Shown here: piece by piece, positions 1-7,073 of the stretch | Position numbering within the stretch: the first letter of the stretch is position 1 | How the letters are laid out: each line of letters starts with the position of its first letter | NCBI GenBank assembly: GCA_023379725.1 | Contig: JAMCPC010000029.1 | Span: 1-10,062, forward strand | DNA: 10,062 bases | Source of the DNA: Actinomycetota bacterium | Lineage (GTDB): Bacteria > Actinomycetota > Acidimicrobiia > Acidimicrobiales > JAMCPL01 | Direction of reading: 5' to 3' | Program-made: the position numbers and the translations under genes | Notes under the pieces: model-generated | What the model saw: the letters and a program-made list of their open reading frames with translations, nothing else | Databases searched by the model: none | Told to the model about the DNA's origin: nothing

Positions 1-133
1 GCGTTAGCTCTCCTTCGTATTGGCAGGCAAACAGGCTGGTCAATACCGCAGCCCAAACCGATATCCTTAGCATGACCGAATACTCCGGTACACCGGGATA
101 ATTTGCACGCTTTACAAATTCAATAAATCTCAT
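1..133 (-). CDS. N-terminal fragment of a transglutaminase-type membrane protein (TgpA/DUF3488-like)
   Basis: An ATG at 133-131 on the minus strand opens a frame that stays open to the window edge, giving 44 complete codons. The peptide begins MRFIEFVKRAN, then reads PEYSVMLRISVWAAVLTSLFA, the start of a hydrophobic helix after a short soluble leader. This matches the usual N-terminus of actinobacterial DUF3488/transglutaminase proteins, where a 'PE-x-S-x-x-LR' segment precedes the first of several membrane helices. In that family the helices are followed by an extracytoplasmic transglutaminase-like domain with a Cys-His-Asp triad; none of that is inside the window. The start lies 10 nt after the DUF58 stop codon, so it is probably the last member of the DUF1015-MoxR-DUF58 operon. 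MoxR-DUF58-transglutaminase is a very common gene order and weighs as much here as the short peptide. There is no clear Shine-Dalgarno, so translational coupling is likely. Confidence 0.6.
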   Translation of the reverse strand, partial: MRFIEFVKRANYPGVPEYSVMLRISVWAAVLTSLFACQYEGELT

Positions 134-143
134 TAAAACAATC

Positions 144-1052
144 TTATTGCAATCCAATATAGTGATCTGACTCACAGACTGCCCTGGACAGCCTGCGTCC
201 TGCGGTCCTGGAATCGCGTACAATTCCCTGTACACGACCGTGTGGCTCAAGAGTGTGCATGACTACCGGCTTACCAGAGCGTATGGCTGCCTCAGACAAC
301 CCCATATACTCCTGTGCAATACCATCTGCTTCCACCAGATCATCCGGAAGCCGGACATCGATTAGTAGCGGATAGCTATGCTGCTCATCACGCTCTCTCA
401 CCATCATTTTTCCTACATGTGCAGTTGCCGGCCAATGAACATCCCTGGGGGTATCGCCGGGCACATACTCCCGGATACCCCTCTGATCCCCGCTGTAGGA
501 TGCACCCTTCCCTACGGTATCGTCATTTGCAACATCGAAACGCGTAGCCGACCTCTTGCTCCGAGGCAATATATATATGGGTCGCTCCAGCCCAACAATG
601 AAATACTTACGCCACCAGAGAATCCCAAATGGCCAAGAGGTAGCAATCTCTAAATTAAGGTGTTCCACCACACCTCGGTAACGCGCAGATAAAATATACT
701 CACCTCGCCCGCTACCGGAATCAGAGAGCGATAGGCCAACATAATCCTGCTCATCAGGGCATATCTTCAATCGTACTGCGTGGTTAACCCCAAATATGAT
801 TACGCCATGGCTTCCGGCCACGATGTCCTCCGGCATTGAAAGAACCGTCACTCTCGACGTCCAGCAGGCGATTGCCGGAGCAAACAAGCCAATAACGGCG
901 AATCCTCCGATCAATACCCCAATTGCCTGGACCCATCCCGAGCCACTTTGATGGGCAACTCCCCCCCAGGACAGGATAATTATCGCAGTAATGGCAAAGG
1001 GAAATAAACCGCGTACTGGCCGTGGTAGCCCTCGGGCACTCCACCCGGTCAT
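144..1052 (-). CDS. DUF58 domain-containing membrane-anchored protein
   Basis: DUF58 proteins are partners of MoxR AAA+ ATPases. Their biochemical role is poorly defined, but they have a von Willebrand A-like core and are linked to envelope processes. The diagnostic block is clear: GDQRGIREYVPGD, then RDVHWPATAHVGKMMVRERD, about two thirds along the protein, with the conserved R-x-Y-x-x-GD and HW. Two hydrophobic helices near the N-terminus (about residues 16-32 and 41-62 of the 302-residue form) anchor it to the membrane. I chose the ATG at 1052 because it overlaps the MoxR stop as ATGA (1049-1052), the classic coupling arrangement, with GGAG about 11 nt upstream. An in-frame ATG at 1082 would add ten residues (312 aa) and overlap MoxR by 34 nt; it has no better ribosome site. 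The next gene starts 10 nt downstream. A G7 run lies in the coding strand at 961-967. Confidence 0.9.
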   Translation of the reverse strand: MTGWSARGLPRPVRGLFPFAITAIIILSWGGVAHQSGSGWVQAIGVLIGGFAVIGLFAPAIACWTSRVTVLSMPEDIVAGSHGVIIFGVNHAVRLKICPDEQDYVGLSLSDSGSGRGEYILSARYRGVVEHLNLEIATSWPFGILWWRKYFIVGLERPIYILPRSKRSATRFDVANDDTVGKGASYSGDQRGIREYVPGDTPRDVHWPATAHVGKMMVRERDEQHSYPLLIDVRLPDDLVEADGIAQEYMGLSEAAIRSGKPVVMHTLEPHGRVQGIVRDSRTAGRRLSRAVCESDHYIGLQ

Positions 1053-2071
1053 GGACGGGGCATCTCCAGAGTAGCGAGGCATTCTGTCACTACATCCATA
1101 CCCGCCATACCGTCAGCGAGTATACGGTGATGCAATACTCCATGAGCCACCGCTTTTACATCATCCGGAATGACATAAGTTCGGCCGGATACGATCGCAT
1201 ATGCCTGAGCAACACGCGTAAGATTGATAGAAGCTCGTGGGCTGGCACCCAGCAGCACGCTTTTGTGCGAGCGAGTCTTACGGATCAGCCGTACCACCAT
1301 CTCGGCGACCTTATCCGACACCGTTACAGAGGCGACCGCATCTCTGGCAAACTGCCATCCGTAAATATCGCATACCGGCACCATGCTATTCAATGCCCCT
1401 TCGCCACCGCGGAATTGAGACACATCAATCTCGGTGGCTTCATCCGGATACCCTATAGTGGTGCATATGCCAAAACGATCGAGTTGACTTTCTACGAGAG
1501 GAAAGGTTCCCAACTCGGACAGAGGGTTCTGGGTTGCAATGACCAGGTGGGGAGAGGGCAGTGGAACTGTCTGACCGTCTATGGTTACATGTCTCTCGGC
1601 CATGGCTTCCAGCAGCGCAGCCTGGGTCCTGGGAGGTGTCCTGTTCAGCTCATCGAAAAGAACTATATTTGCAAAGAGCGGACCAGAGTGTATCTGCCAC
1701 TGCCCTTTGTCTGGCATATATACAGATACACCAGTGATATCGGAGGGAAGTAAATCCGGATGACCCTGCACCCTACTATGAGTTGCCTGCACGGACAGTG
1801 CCATCGCTTTTGCAAGTAAGGTCTTACCCACACCAGGTATGTCTTCTATTAGTAGATTGGACCCGCTGAGCATAGCAAGTATGGCAGCCAGCACCGCATG
1901 ATCAGAGCCCAAGAGCACTTTGGATATAGCAACTTTCAGCGACTCTGCAACTGCCATCGTAAAGGCGTATGGATCATCGCTGACATGACGGTCGCTGCCA
2001 TCACCATCCAAGATACGACCTGAGCTGTCACCGATCGTAACAGCCGATACGCGCTCGCTCCATGCCTCCAC
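1049..2071 (-). CDS. MoxR-family AAA+ ATPase
   Basis: This is a cytoplasmic AAA+ chaperone-like ATPase of the MoxR group. Such proteins are thought to remodel or mature partner proteins, usually the DUF58/VWA proteins encoded next to them. All family motifs are visible in the 340 residues: Walker A IPGVGKT (78-84), the MoxR block RVQGHPDLLPSDITG (100-114), Walker B IVLFDELNR (136-144) followed by PPRTQAALLEAM, sensor 1 VIATQNP (177-183), arginine finger SQLDRF (195-200) and sensor 2 GASPRA (275-280). Two details depart from consensus: 'QGH' replaces the usual QFT after the RV, and the Walker B run is LFDELNR rather than LADEINR. The annotated start is GTG, 17 nt after the DUF1015 stop, with no Shine-Dalgarno. 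The first ~40 residues are not conserved-looking, so the true start could be the in-frame ATG at 1957 (residue 39). The downstream DUF58 start overlaps this stop codon. Confidence 0.95.
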   Translation of the reverse strand: MEAWSERVSAVTIGDSSGRILDGDGSDRHVSDDPYAFTMAVAESLKVAISKVLLGSDHAVLAAILAMLSGSNLLIEDIPGVGKTLLAKAMALSVQATHSRVQGHPDLLPSDITGVSVYMPDKGQWQIHSGPLFANIVLFDELNRTPPRTQAALLEAMAERHVTIDGQTVPLPSPHLVIATQNPLSELGTFPLVESQLDRFGICTTIGYPDEATEIDVSQFRGGEGALNSMVPVCDIYGWQFARDAVASVTVSDKVAEMVVRLIRKTRSHKSVLLGASPRASINLTRVAQAYAIVSGRTYVIPDDVKAVAHGVLHHRILADGMAGMDVVTECLATLEMPRP

Positions 2072-2072
2072 A

Positions 2073-2078
2073 ATTATA
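2073..2078 (-). promoter_or_regulatory. Possible internal -10 box before the MoxR gene
   Basis: Read on the minus strand, a perfect TATAAT lies one base before the GTG taken as the MoxR start. No convincing -35 is present: at 17-nt spacing the hexamer is TTCTCT, and there is no TGn extension. If it is used, transcription would begin inside the annotated MoxR N-terminus and favour a later start such as the ATG at 1957. It may be chance in an AT-rich gap. Confidence 0.25.
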
Positions 2079-2088
2079 TAGTAGTCTA

Positions 2089-3312
2089 TCAGTAAAGAGA
2101 ACGGAACACCATGCCGGTGCGAGGCTTAGGCCAGAAGTACGTGCTCTTGGGCGGCATCCGTTTTTTTTCACGGGCATAGGCTGCAATCTGCGACACCGTA
2201 ACAGACCTCATCAGAATTGCAAAGTCAGCCTTGCCTGTACTGACACTTTCGACTGCTGCATCTGGTTCACTGGTATATGACACATTTCCGTCTGGTATAT
2301 CCAGTGCCGATAACGCCTGCCTTACAATTGATGAATCAACCACCATCTCATTGTCTCGATCCCTGCGAATCAGTTCGAATATTTGACCGTGCAACACCAG
2401 AACCATGCGCCCTTCCATGCGCCCTTCGCTGGATGGCCTGGACGGCCAGGTAAGCGACCCACTATCATCCGACCCAAGCGGTAACACCTCAAAAAAGGTC
2501 TTGAACGCATCGATAATATCTGCCTGCGGTATAGAGTCAGATGAGGATAATTTGACAAGCCTATGTATAGGCATCACTGTCATCTGTTCATCAGAAAGCT
2601 CTACAATAAATGCCATGACCAACCCAGACCCCTCACCTACGCCCAGAGAACCAGGGTCGACTGCTTCACCGGCATATGCCAGTGCTGTCTCAAAGCGATG
2701 ATGCCCGTCGGCAATCACGATAGGACTGCTCCCCATTACCTCACATATTCTGTCTACTACCGCAGCATCTGAGATGACCCAAAGCTCGTGAACCACACCA
2801 TCAGAATCGACTGCAACAGCAGTAGGGACATCTGAAAGTAGGTCGCCGTAGAGAGAGGCAAGACCAGAGGCCAGCGAAAGTCCCCATATAGGCGAGATGT
2901 TGGCCTTGCAATGTCTAAGGAGTTCCAGACGATCGGTCTTGTCCTTTGAAATAGTTTCTTCATGCGGCAGGATACTGTCGCCAGGCTCTTCCAGTCTGAG
3001 TGCTCCCACTATACCTGTAGTGGAGCGCCCGTTAGATGGGGTCATCCTGTATACATACAGGGAAGTGGCCGGATCATGCAGAACTGTTCCACTATCTATC
3101 CATTCACGCCACACAGATGCAGCATGCTCGTAGCGGTTTGAATAGTTGCCATCTTCTGAAGGAAGCTCTACGTGGATGGCATTTGCGCTGCTTCGATTGG
3201 CATAGATTTCGCGTTGATCAGGGCTGACGATGTCATACGGAGGGCATATGACATCGTTCAGAGTTATGGAGGGTGTATAGCGTAATCCACTGAAAGGTTC
3301 AAAATGAGGCAT
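2089..3312 (-). CDS. DUF1015 family protein
   Basis: This is a member of the DUF1015 family (roughly 400-residue soluble proteins of unknown biochemical function, widespread in bacteria and some archaea); the full length is present at 407 residues. Family landmarks: N-terminus FEPFSGLRYTP (4-14), CPPYDIVS (23-30), SKDKTDRLELLRHCKANISPI (about 122-142), the histidine block ADGHHRFETAL (201-211), and the C-terminal signature MPPKSTYFWPKP then TGMVF (386-403), which is the strongest match. The ATG at 3312 is the only reasonable start: a TAG lies two codons upstream in frame, and the conserved PFxGLRY begins at once. No Shine-Dalgarno precedes it, so leaderless or weak initiation is possible. It is apparently the first gene of the operon that continues with MoxR 17 nt downstream. 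An A8 run near the 3' end (2161-2168) encodes E-K-K-R. The HHR block suggests a catalytic or nucleotide site, but no activity can be assigned. Confidence 0.9.
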   Translation of the reverse strand: MPHFEPFSGLRYTPSITLNDVICPPYDIVSPDQREIYANRSSANAIHVELPSEDGNYSNRYEHAASVWREWIDSGTVLHDPATSLYVYRMTPSNGRSTTGIVGALRLEEPGDSILPHEETISKDKTDRLELLRHCKANISPIWGLSLASGLASLYGDLLSDVPTAVAVDSDGVVHELWVISDAAVVDRICEVMGSSPIVIADGHHRFETALAYAGEAVDPGSLGVGEGSGLVMAFIVELSDEQMTVMPIHRLVKLSSSDSIPQADIIDAFKTFFEVLPLGSDDSGSLTWPSRPSSEGRMEGRMVLVLHGQIFELIRRDRDNEMVVDSSIVRQALSALDIPDGNVSYTSEPDAAVESVSTGKADFAILMRSVTVSQIAAYAREKKRMPPKSTYFWPKPRTGMVFRSLY

Positions 3313-3617
3313 AGTCTATAATTACCACATACTGAGCCGAGCAACCAATTGAACGGTTCCTGGGATACCAGCAGGGACAATATTGGACGTGTAACGATAA
3401 TTAACTGCTGACCTCTATATAGGCATCTCTCAGTGAATATATGATGCTATGACGGTATACAGTTATCTGAGTAGATCAAACCGAAGGACATTCATTATCA
3501 GACTGCTTGGAAGTGACTTAGTGATGGACGACTTAGGCCTCTGATATACGCACATCTCTAGGACAATCCTGACGGACGTGCCATGAAGCGGTAACTTCTC
3601 TGACTACGTTGTATCGA
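3313..3617. other. Intergenic region, 305 nt, no gene recognised
   Basis: This region separates the stop of the secreted protein from the start of the DUF1015 gene, both transcribed leftwards. I found no tRNA-like arm sequences, no convincing coding frame and no hairpin followed by a T tract on the minus strand. It should contain the promoter of the DUF1015-MoxR-DUF58 operon, but no -35/-10 pair with normal spacing stands out. The nearest A/T-rich boxes are TATAGA only two bases before the DUF1015 ATG and a TTGATC/TATACC pair with a 14-nt spacer. Confidence 0.5.
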
Positions 3618-6600
3618 CTAATTGGTATAACAGGAGATATCTCCGTCCCACGAGTCCCCGCTGGAACCGCCGGTAGGACCATATTGAAGCAACCAGAGTG
3701 GACCCTGGCTGAATGGAACGTAGTTACTGTTAACGCTGGTCGAGCAACTAGAAGGTGCAGTATTGTTACTGCTCTGCAAATAGTAGGCCAGCCAATTGCC
3801 CACCACATAAAACTGTCCCTGAAGCGTTGACCAGTCATTGGTAATACTGGACCATTCAGACGGGCTGGAGTACAGCCCTACATACATAGAATTGTAAATA
3901 AAGAAATCTAGGTTACCTTGTATCGTCTCGATATTGTCAGTACAAGCAGTTGTGTCCGTACTACTACAACTTTGCCAGGCAGGAGTTGAGCCGATATCAT
4001 AGTTTTCCACATCCAGGAGCCACGTAGATGGAGTACTCGATCCCAGTATTGAGGTTGCATACTGGTATGCAGATTGAGCAGTCTCATACCCATAGCGGCA
4101 GTATTCATTGCCTCCACAGATATCGATACCAGTTACCGTAGAACTGGTCCCCGAAGCTGGAACAATGTAAGTTTCGAGCGGACTTGAGGATGAGGTATCC
4201 CAGGTTGCCTCCGATGACAGGCAGGAATTCCAACTGCCAGGAGAAGAATCTACTCCCACGATATTGACCGTATAGGGAGTCGGAGGGTAGTTACTGGTAC
4301 TGCCACACTGTGGCCACGATATATCGTATCCTGTGTAATTTTGTGGATATGGATTCGTTATAAAGCCAGTACACTGTGGAATGGGTGGAGTAAATTCGTT
4401 CACTCCTGTCGTGTTCACTGTCGTATCAGATATCCATGTAGCAGCTGAAGTGAGATCCCAAATGTCACTTGTGCCGGAGGGTGAGGAACTGTCAGACACT
4501 GCCTGTCCGGTACCCTGGCAGATGAGATCTACGGTGGTATTTGAGGCGATGCTGCCTTCCTGAGTAAAGTTATTGCCAGGACCCAGATACTCAGTTGCAG
4601 TCGATTGGGATGTATAGCTGTATAGATTCGGGGAACCGATTGTAAAATTCACCGTGTTCGATGTGTTGCCTGATGAGACAATTGTAACCGCCATGGAGTC
4701 GCCGCTATATGGTATCCAGCTTGCGTTGTCCCACCATCCGCTATCACTCGGTACTTGGAACACCACCTGAGTATTGCTCCAGCTTACAATATAGAAATAG
4801 GCTCCATCTCCTGGTGCACCCCACCCGGTACCAGTGGTCAGATCGGCAAGTTTGACATATCCCGGGCTGGACCCGAATCCATCACCTGTCAGAGTAACAT
4901 CTGAGAGCATAGAAGCTGTGGTCGGAGAAATATTGGTGATATAAGGAGTGTAGGTGAACTGATCGGCACTACTAGTCGCACTGGTGTCTCCAACAGTAGT
5001 AACTGTCACATCTACTGTACCTGCAGACTCTGCAGGTGATGTTGCAGTCAAAGAGGTTGCTGAGTTGTAGGTCACACTTGTAGCCGCTGTAGATCCAAAA
5101 TCAACAGTTGCAGAGGAGGTAAAGTTAGTACCGGTAATGGTAACTGAGGTGCCACCAGCAGTAGGACCAGAGGTAGGAGATATGGAGGTAATCGTCGGGG
5201 CAGGTGCAGGAGGCGGAGCAGGTATAAAGTATCCCGCCAGATCGATGAGCACATTGACACTGCCACTTTCACCCCCATTTTCTATGTTCACCTGACCTGA
5301 GGAATTAAGCCCTGAGATGACCATATTGGCATTGGTGGTTCCGGTGGCAAAGTTCACATCCGATGTAGTGGGTGCAGTGGTGGCACCGTAGATCGTCAGG
5401 TATCCACCGCCGTTTCCATCAGTTGCAGTTAAGTTGCCAACAACTGCAGTTGCGCTGCTCGGTATGCTGTCAATGCCTGTCACCTGAACGGCAATTGACT
5501 TGCCTCCAGCTATTGCTGGCAAAGTGGCATTCGCAGATGGTAGAGACGCACAGTAGGAGCTGGTGATACCTACAGGTAGGGACGACTGACTGCACCTGGT
5601 ATCAAGTATCCTGGCTGGGGTAACTGGATTAAATAGTGAACCAGTCTGGCTGCTACTTGAACCATCAGTGTAGTAACCAGATACATCTACAGCAAAGTTG
5701 GTATTACCTGAGAAGTTGTAGATGCTTATCTGTCCATTGGAGCCAACCTTTACTATGACCCTACTCGGAGTTGTCTCTCCCTTATTGAAGTTCACAGTAG
5801 ATACTTCAGCCTTGGTTGCACCTGTAGGGAATGCCGTCAGATAGCCAGAAGATGTAGGTCCTATAGCTGTAAGGTTCAAAACAACTGCAGATACTCCACT
5901 AAATGGTATACCTCCAATGCCAGTTACCGTGACATTCTCTGTCTCGCCTGGACCGAGGGTGGCGAGCTTACCATTTGCACTCGGAATAGTCGAGCAATAG
6001 CTGCTCGTTATACCAGTAGGTAACGGCGACTCGCTGCACCTACTGTCTGCCAACCTTGTCGGAGTGACAGCGTTGTAAAGACCTGCAGGAGTGCTACTTG
6101 GAGGTGTGTAGTAGCCCTCTATGTCCACTACGTAGTTCACAGTACCGCTCGTGCCACCATTGGCTATCACGATCTCTCCATTGGAGGTATTTACCGGTAC
6201 TGTTACTAGATTTGTTACTACACCACTATTGGCAGTCCAGTTCAGGCTGGATACTACCGCTGGAGTGGCTCCTTCAGAATAGATACTGAAGTATCCTGAA
6301 GTCGTCATGTTCAGCGCAGTGACATTGATTACTACAGCTGTAGCGTTACTTGGAATACCATCTATTCCTGTCACAGTGACATTCTCACTCTTTCCGCCTG
6401 CAGGGCTGGTAAGACTGGCATTTGGACTTGGAAGATTCTCACTAGCACAATAACTTGGTGCTGGTGAAGCACTACAACGGGTGTCAGCAAGCCTCATCGG
6501 ATTGACAGGTGTGTATATACTCTCCTGAGATATGCTCGTATTACTTGTGGTGCCCGTAACAGAAGATGTATTGGAAGCACTAGGAAAAGATACGGCAGTG

Positions 6601-6710
6601 GCTTGCGCCTCAGCTGACGGCATGGGTAATACGCCAGCGCTGGTAGATACTGCCAGCGTACCCAGAAGCAGCCCAAAAAACATCAGACTAGCATGCAGAT
6701 AAGGTAACAT
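3618..6710 (-). CDS. Large secreted modular protein with a GH25-like (muramidase-type) C-terminal domain
   Basis: This is a 1030-residue exported protein, likely acting on or anchored at the cell wall. Visible modules: a hydrophobic signal segment with a probable cleavage after AEA (residues 1-35); a Ser/Thr-rich linker; three tandem repeats of about 137 residues (66-203, 212-348, 360-496); a proline-rich hinge PAPPPAPAP; an IPT/TIG Ig-like domain (505-588, with ITSISPTSGPTAGGTSVTITG); a second, more divergent IPT-like domain (590-692); a ~100-residue module with C731 and C780; and a C-terminal domain (791-1030). That last domain has GYDISWPQC (794-802), WLLDVENYD (897-905) and LWLLQY then WDGDISC near the end, matching the order of GH25 lysozyme motifs: first-strand Asp, Asp-x-Glu, terminal W-Q-Y and Asp. 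Peptidoglycan or polysaccharide hydrolysis is therefore inferred, not shown. The signal segment has no Lys/Arg before its hydrophobic core, which is odd; no upstream in-frame ATG/GTG/TTG exists before a TGA. Only a weak AGGA lies 16-19 nt before the ATG. The next downstream gene is 305 nt away, so it is probably monocistronic. Confidence 0.85.
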   Translation of the reverse strand: MLPYLHASLMFFGLLLGTLAVSTSAGVLPMPSAEAQATAVSFPSASNTSSVTGTTSNTSISQESIYTPVNPMRLADTRCSASPAPSYCASENLPSPNASLTSPAGGKSENVTVTGIDGIPSNATAVVINVTALNMTTSGYFSIYSEGATPAVVSSLNWTANSGVVTNLVTVPVNTSNGEIVIANGGTSGTVNYVVDIEGYYTPPSSTPAGLYNAVTPTRLADSRCSESPLPTGITSSYCSTIPSANGKLATLGPGETENVTVTGIGGIPFSGVSAVVLNLTAIGPTSSGYLTAFPTGATKAEVSTVNFNKGETTPSRVIVKVGSNGQISIYNFSGNTNFAVDVSGYYTDGSSSSQTGSLFNPVTPARILDTRCSQSSLPVGITSSYCASLPSANATLPAIAGGKSIAVQVTGIDSIPSSATAVVGNLTATDGNGGGYLTIYGATTAPTTSDVNFATGTTNANMVISGLNSSGQVNIENGGESGSVNVLIDLAGYFIPAPPPAPAPTITSISPTSGPTAGGTSVTITGTNFTSSATVDFGSTAATSVTYNSATSLTATSPAESAGTVDVTVTTVGDTSATSSADQFTYTPYITNISPTTASMLSDVTLTGDGFGSSPGYVKLADLTTGTGWGAPGDGAYFYIVSWSNTQVVFQVPSDSGWWDNASWIPYSGDSMAVTIVSSGNTSNTVNFTIGSPNLYSYTSQSTATEYLGPGNNFTQEGSIASNTTVDLICQGTGQAVSDSSSPSGTSDIWDLTSAATWISDTTVNTTGVNEFTPPIPQCTGFITNPYPQNYTGYDISWPQCGSTSNYPPTPYTVNIVGVDSSPGSWNSCLSSEATWDTSSSSPLETYIVPASGTSSTVTGIDICGGNEYCRYGYETAQSAYQYATSILGSSTPSTWLLDVENYDIGSTPAWQSCSSTDTTACTDNIETIQGNLDFFIYNSMYVGLYSSPSEWSSITNDWSTLQGQFYVVGNWLAYYLQSSNNTAPSSCSTSVNSNYVPFSQGPLWLLQYGPTGGSSGDSWDGDISCYTN
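5223..6515 (-). repeat. Three tandem ~137-residue cysteine-paired repeats in the secreted protein
   Basis: The copies lie at about 6515-6102, 6077-5667 and 5633-5223. Each begins with an aromatic-x-PV/AVxPxR-L/I-x-D-T/S-R-C motif (PVNPMRLADTRC, AVTPTRLADSRC, PVTPARILDTRC). A second cysteine follows 9-14 residues later (SYC), then GxxxxVxVTGIxxIP, then AVVxNxTA, then a closing D-x-x-GYY/F. The two cysteines per repeat (79/88, 225/239, 373/387) probably pair. The copies are clearly related as protein but their DNA differs throughout, so the duplication is old rather than a recent slippage event. Such repeats occur in actinobacterial surface proteins and probably form beta-rich stalk or binding modules. 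Confidence 0.8.
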
Positions 6711-6734
6711 CGGTACTTTTTCTGTCCTGTTGTG

Positions 6735-6761
6735 ATTATGGATAAGTTTTTGTCATTACAA
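6735..6761 (-). promoter_or_regulatory. Weak candidate promoter for the secreted protein
   Basis: On the minus strand TTGTAA (6761-6756) is followed after 15 nt by CATAAT (6740-6735), 25 nt before the ATG. The short spacer makes this tentative. A start here would leave the structured segment at 6823-6951 outside the transcript. Confidence 0.3.
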
Positions 6762-6822
6762 TCCTTGTCTTTCCTCGTCCCCTATAGTTTACATTTTCAT
6801 ACAACAACTTTACTGCTGTAGG

Positions 6823-6848
6823 GAGGAGGAAGTACCCATCCTCTGGGT
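6823..6848 (-). other. Potential H-type pseudoknot in the leader of the secreted protein gene
   Basis: On the minus strand ACCCA (6848-6844) and TGGGT (6838-6834) form a 5-bp stem with loop GAGGA. That loop is exactly complementary to TCCTC just downstream, which occurs in two registers (6830-6826 and 6827-6823). The two pairings interlock. A further hairpin, GCAAAT/ATTTGC (6866-6871 with 6883-6888), lies upstream. I could not match it to a riboswitch class I know. A leader element is plausible only if the transcript starts upstream of 6848. Confidence 0.3.
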
Positions 6849-6929
6849 TGCCGGAAATAATAACAGCAAATCCTGTTCGTATATTTGCGACCACTCTGAT
6901 ACCTGCAACCTGCCAGCAACTTGCAATCC

Positions 6930-6951
6930 AAAAAAATCGCTATGCCGATTT
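6930..6951 (-). terminator. Terminator-like hairpin with T tract (minus strand)
   Basis: Read on the minus strand, AAATCG, a 6-nt loop and CGATTT form a 6-bp stem running into seven Ts (6936-6930). The stem is AT-rich and so weak. It overlaps the -35 region of the rightward promoter and would act on leftward transcription that enters from the flavoprotein side, or as an attenuator ahead of the secreted protein gene. Confidence 0.35.
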
Positions 6952-6981
6952 GACTACTGGAGAAATTTGTATTGATATAAT
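6950..6981 (+). promoter_or_regulatory. Promoter of the nitronate-monooxygenase-like gene (extended -10)
   Basis: A perfect TATAAT (6976-6981) is preceded by TGA (6973-6975), making an extended -10 box, TGnTATAAT. A TTGACT hexamer at 6950-6955 could serve as -35, though the 20-nt spacer is long. The predicted start is near 6988, giving a leader of about 85 nt. Two copies of TTGTAT (6967-6972 and 6981-6986) flank the -10 box 14 nt apart and could be a regulator site, but this is speculative. Confidence 0.55.
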
Positions 6982-7073
6982 TGTATAGACAGTCAGTAAG
7001 AAAAGCTAAAACCAATTATTCCCAAGGTACCGGGATGATACGGAACCACTGAGACAGAGCCAAAAGGAGTAAA

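Noticed and set aside
1022..1753. A 243-codon plus-strand open frame opposite the MoxR gene
   Set aside because: It is an antisense shadow: the minus-strand frame carries every MoxR motif, while this translation has no recognisable domain or ribosome site.
3570..3586. On the minus strand, TCATGGCACG joined to TCCGTCA, the same words as at 8247-8261 in permuted order
   Set aside because: Ten- and eight-base matches between two intergenic sites are expected by chance in a window this size, and no hairpin accompanies the copy at 3570.
3313..3617. tRNA or small RNA gene in the gap between the secreted protein and DUF1015 genes
   Set aside because: No T-arm-like GTTCRANYC sequence or cloverleaf pairing was found on either strand by eye.
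3618..6710. Recent DNA-level tandem duplication in the secreted protein gene
   Set aside because: The three protein repeats differ extensively at nucleotide level, so they are old domain duplications rather than a recent or phase-variable array.
6797..7015. A 72-codon minus-strand open frame in the divergent intergenic region
   Set aside because: It overlaps the flavoprotein promoter and the hairpin features, has no ribosome site, and its translation resembles no family. The structures explain the region better.
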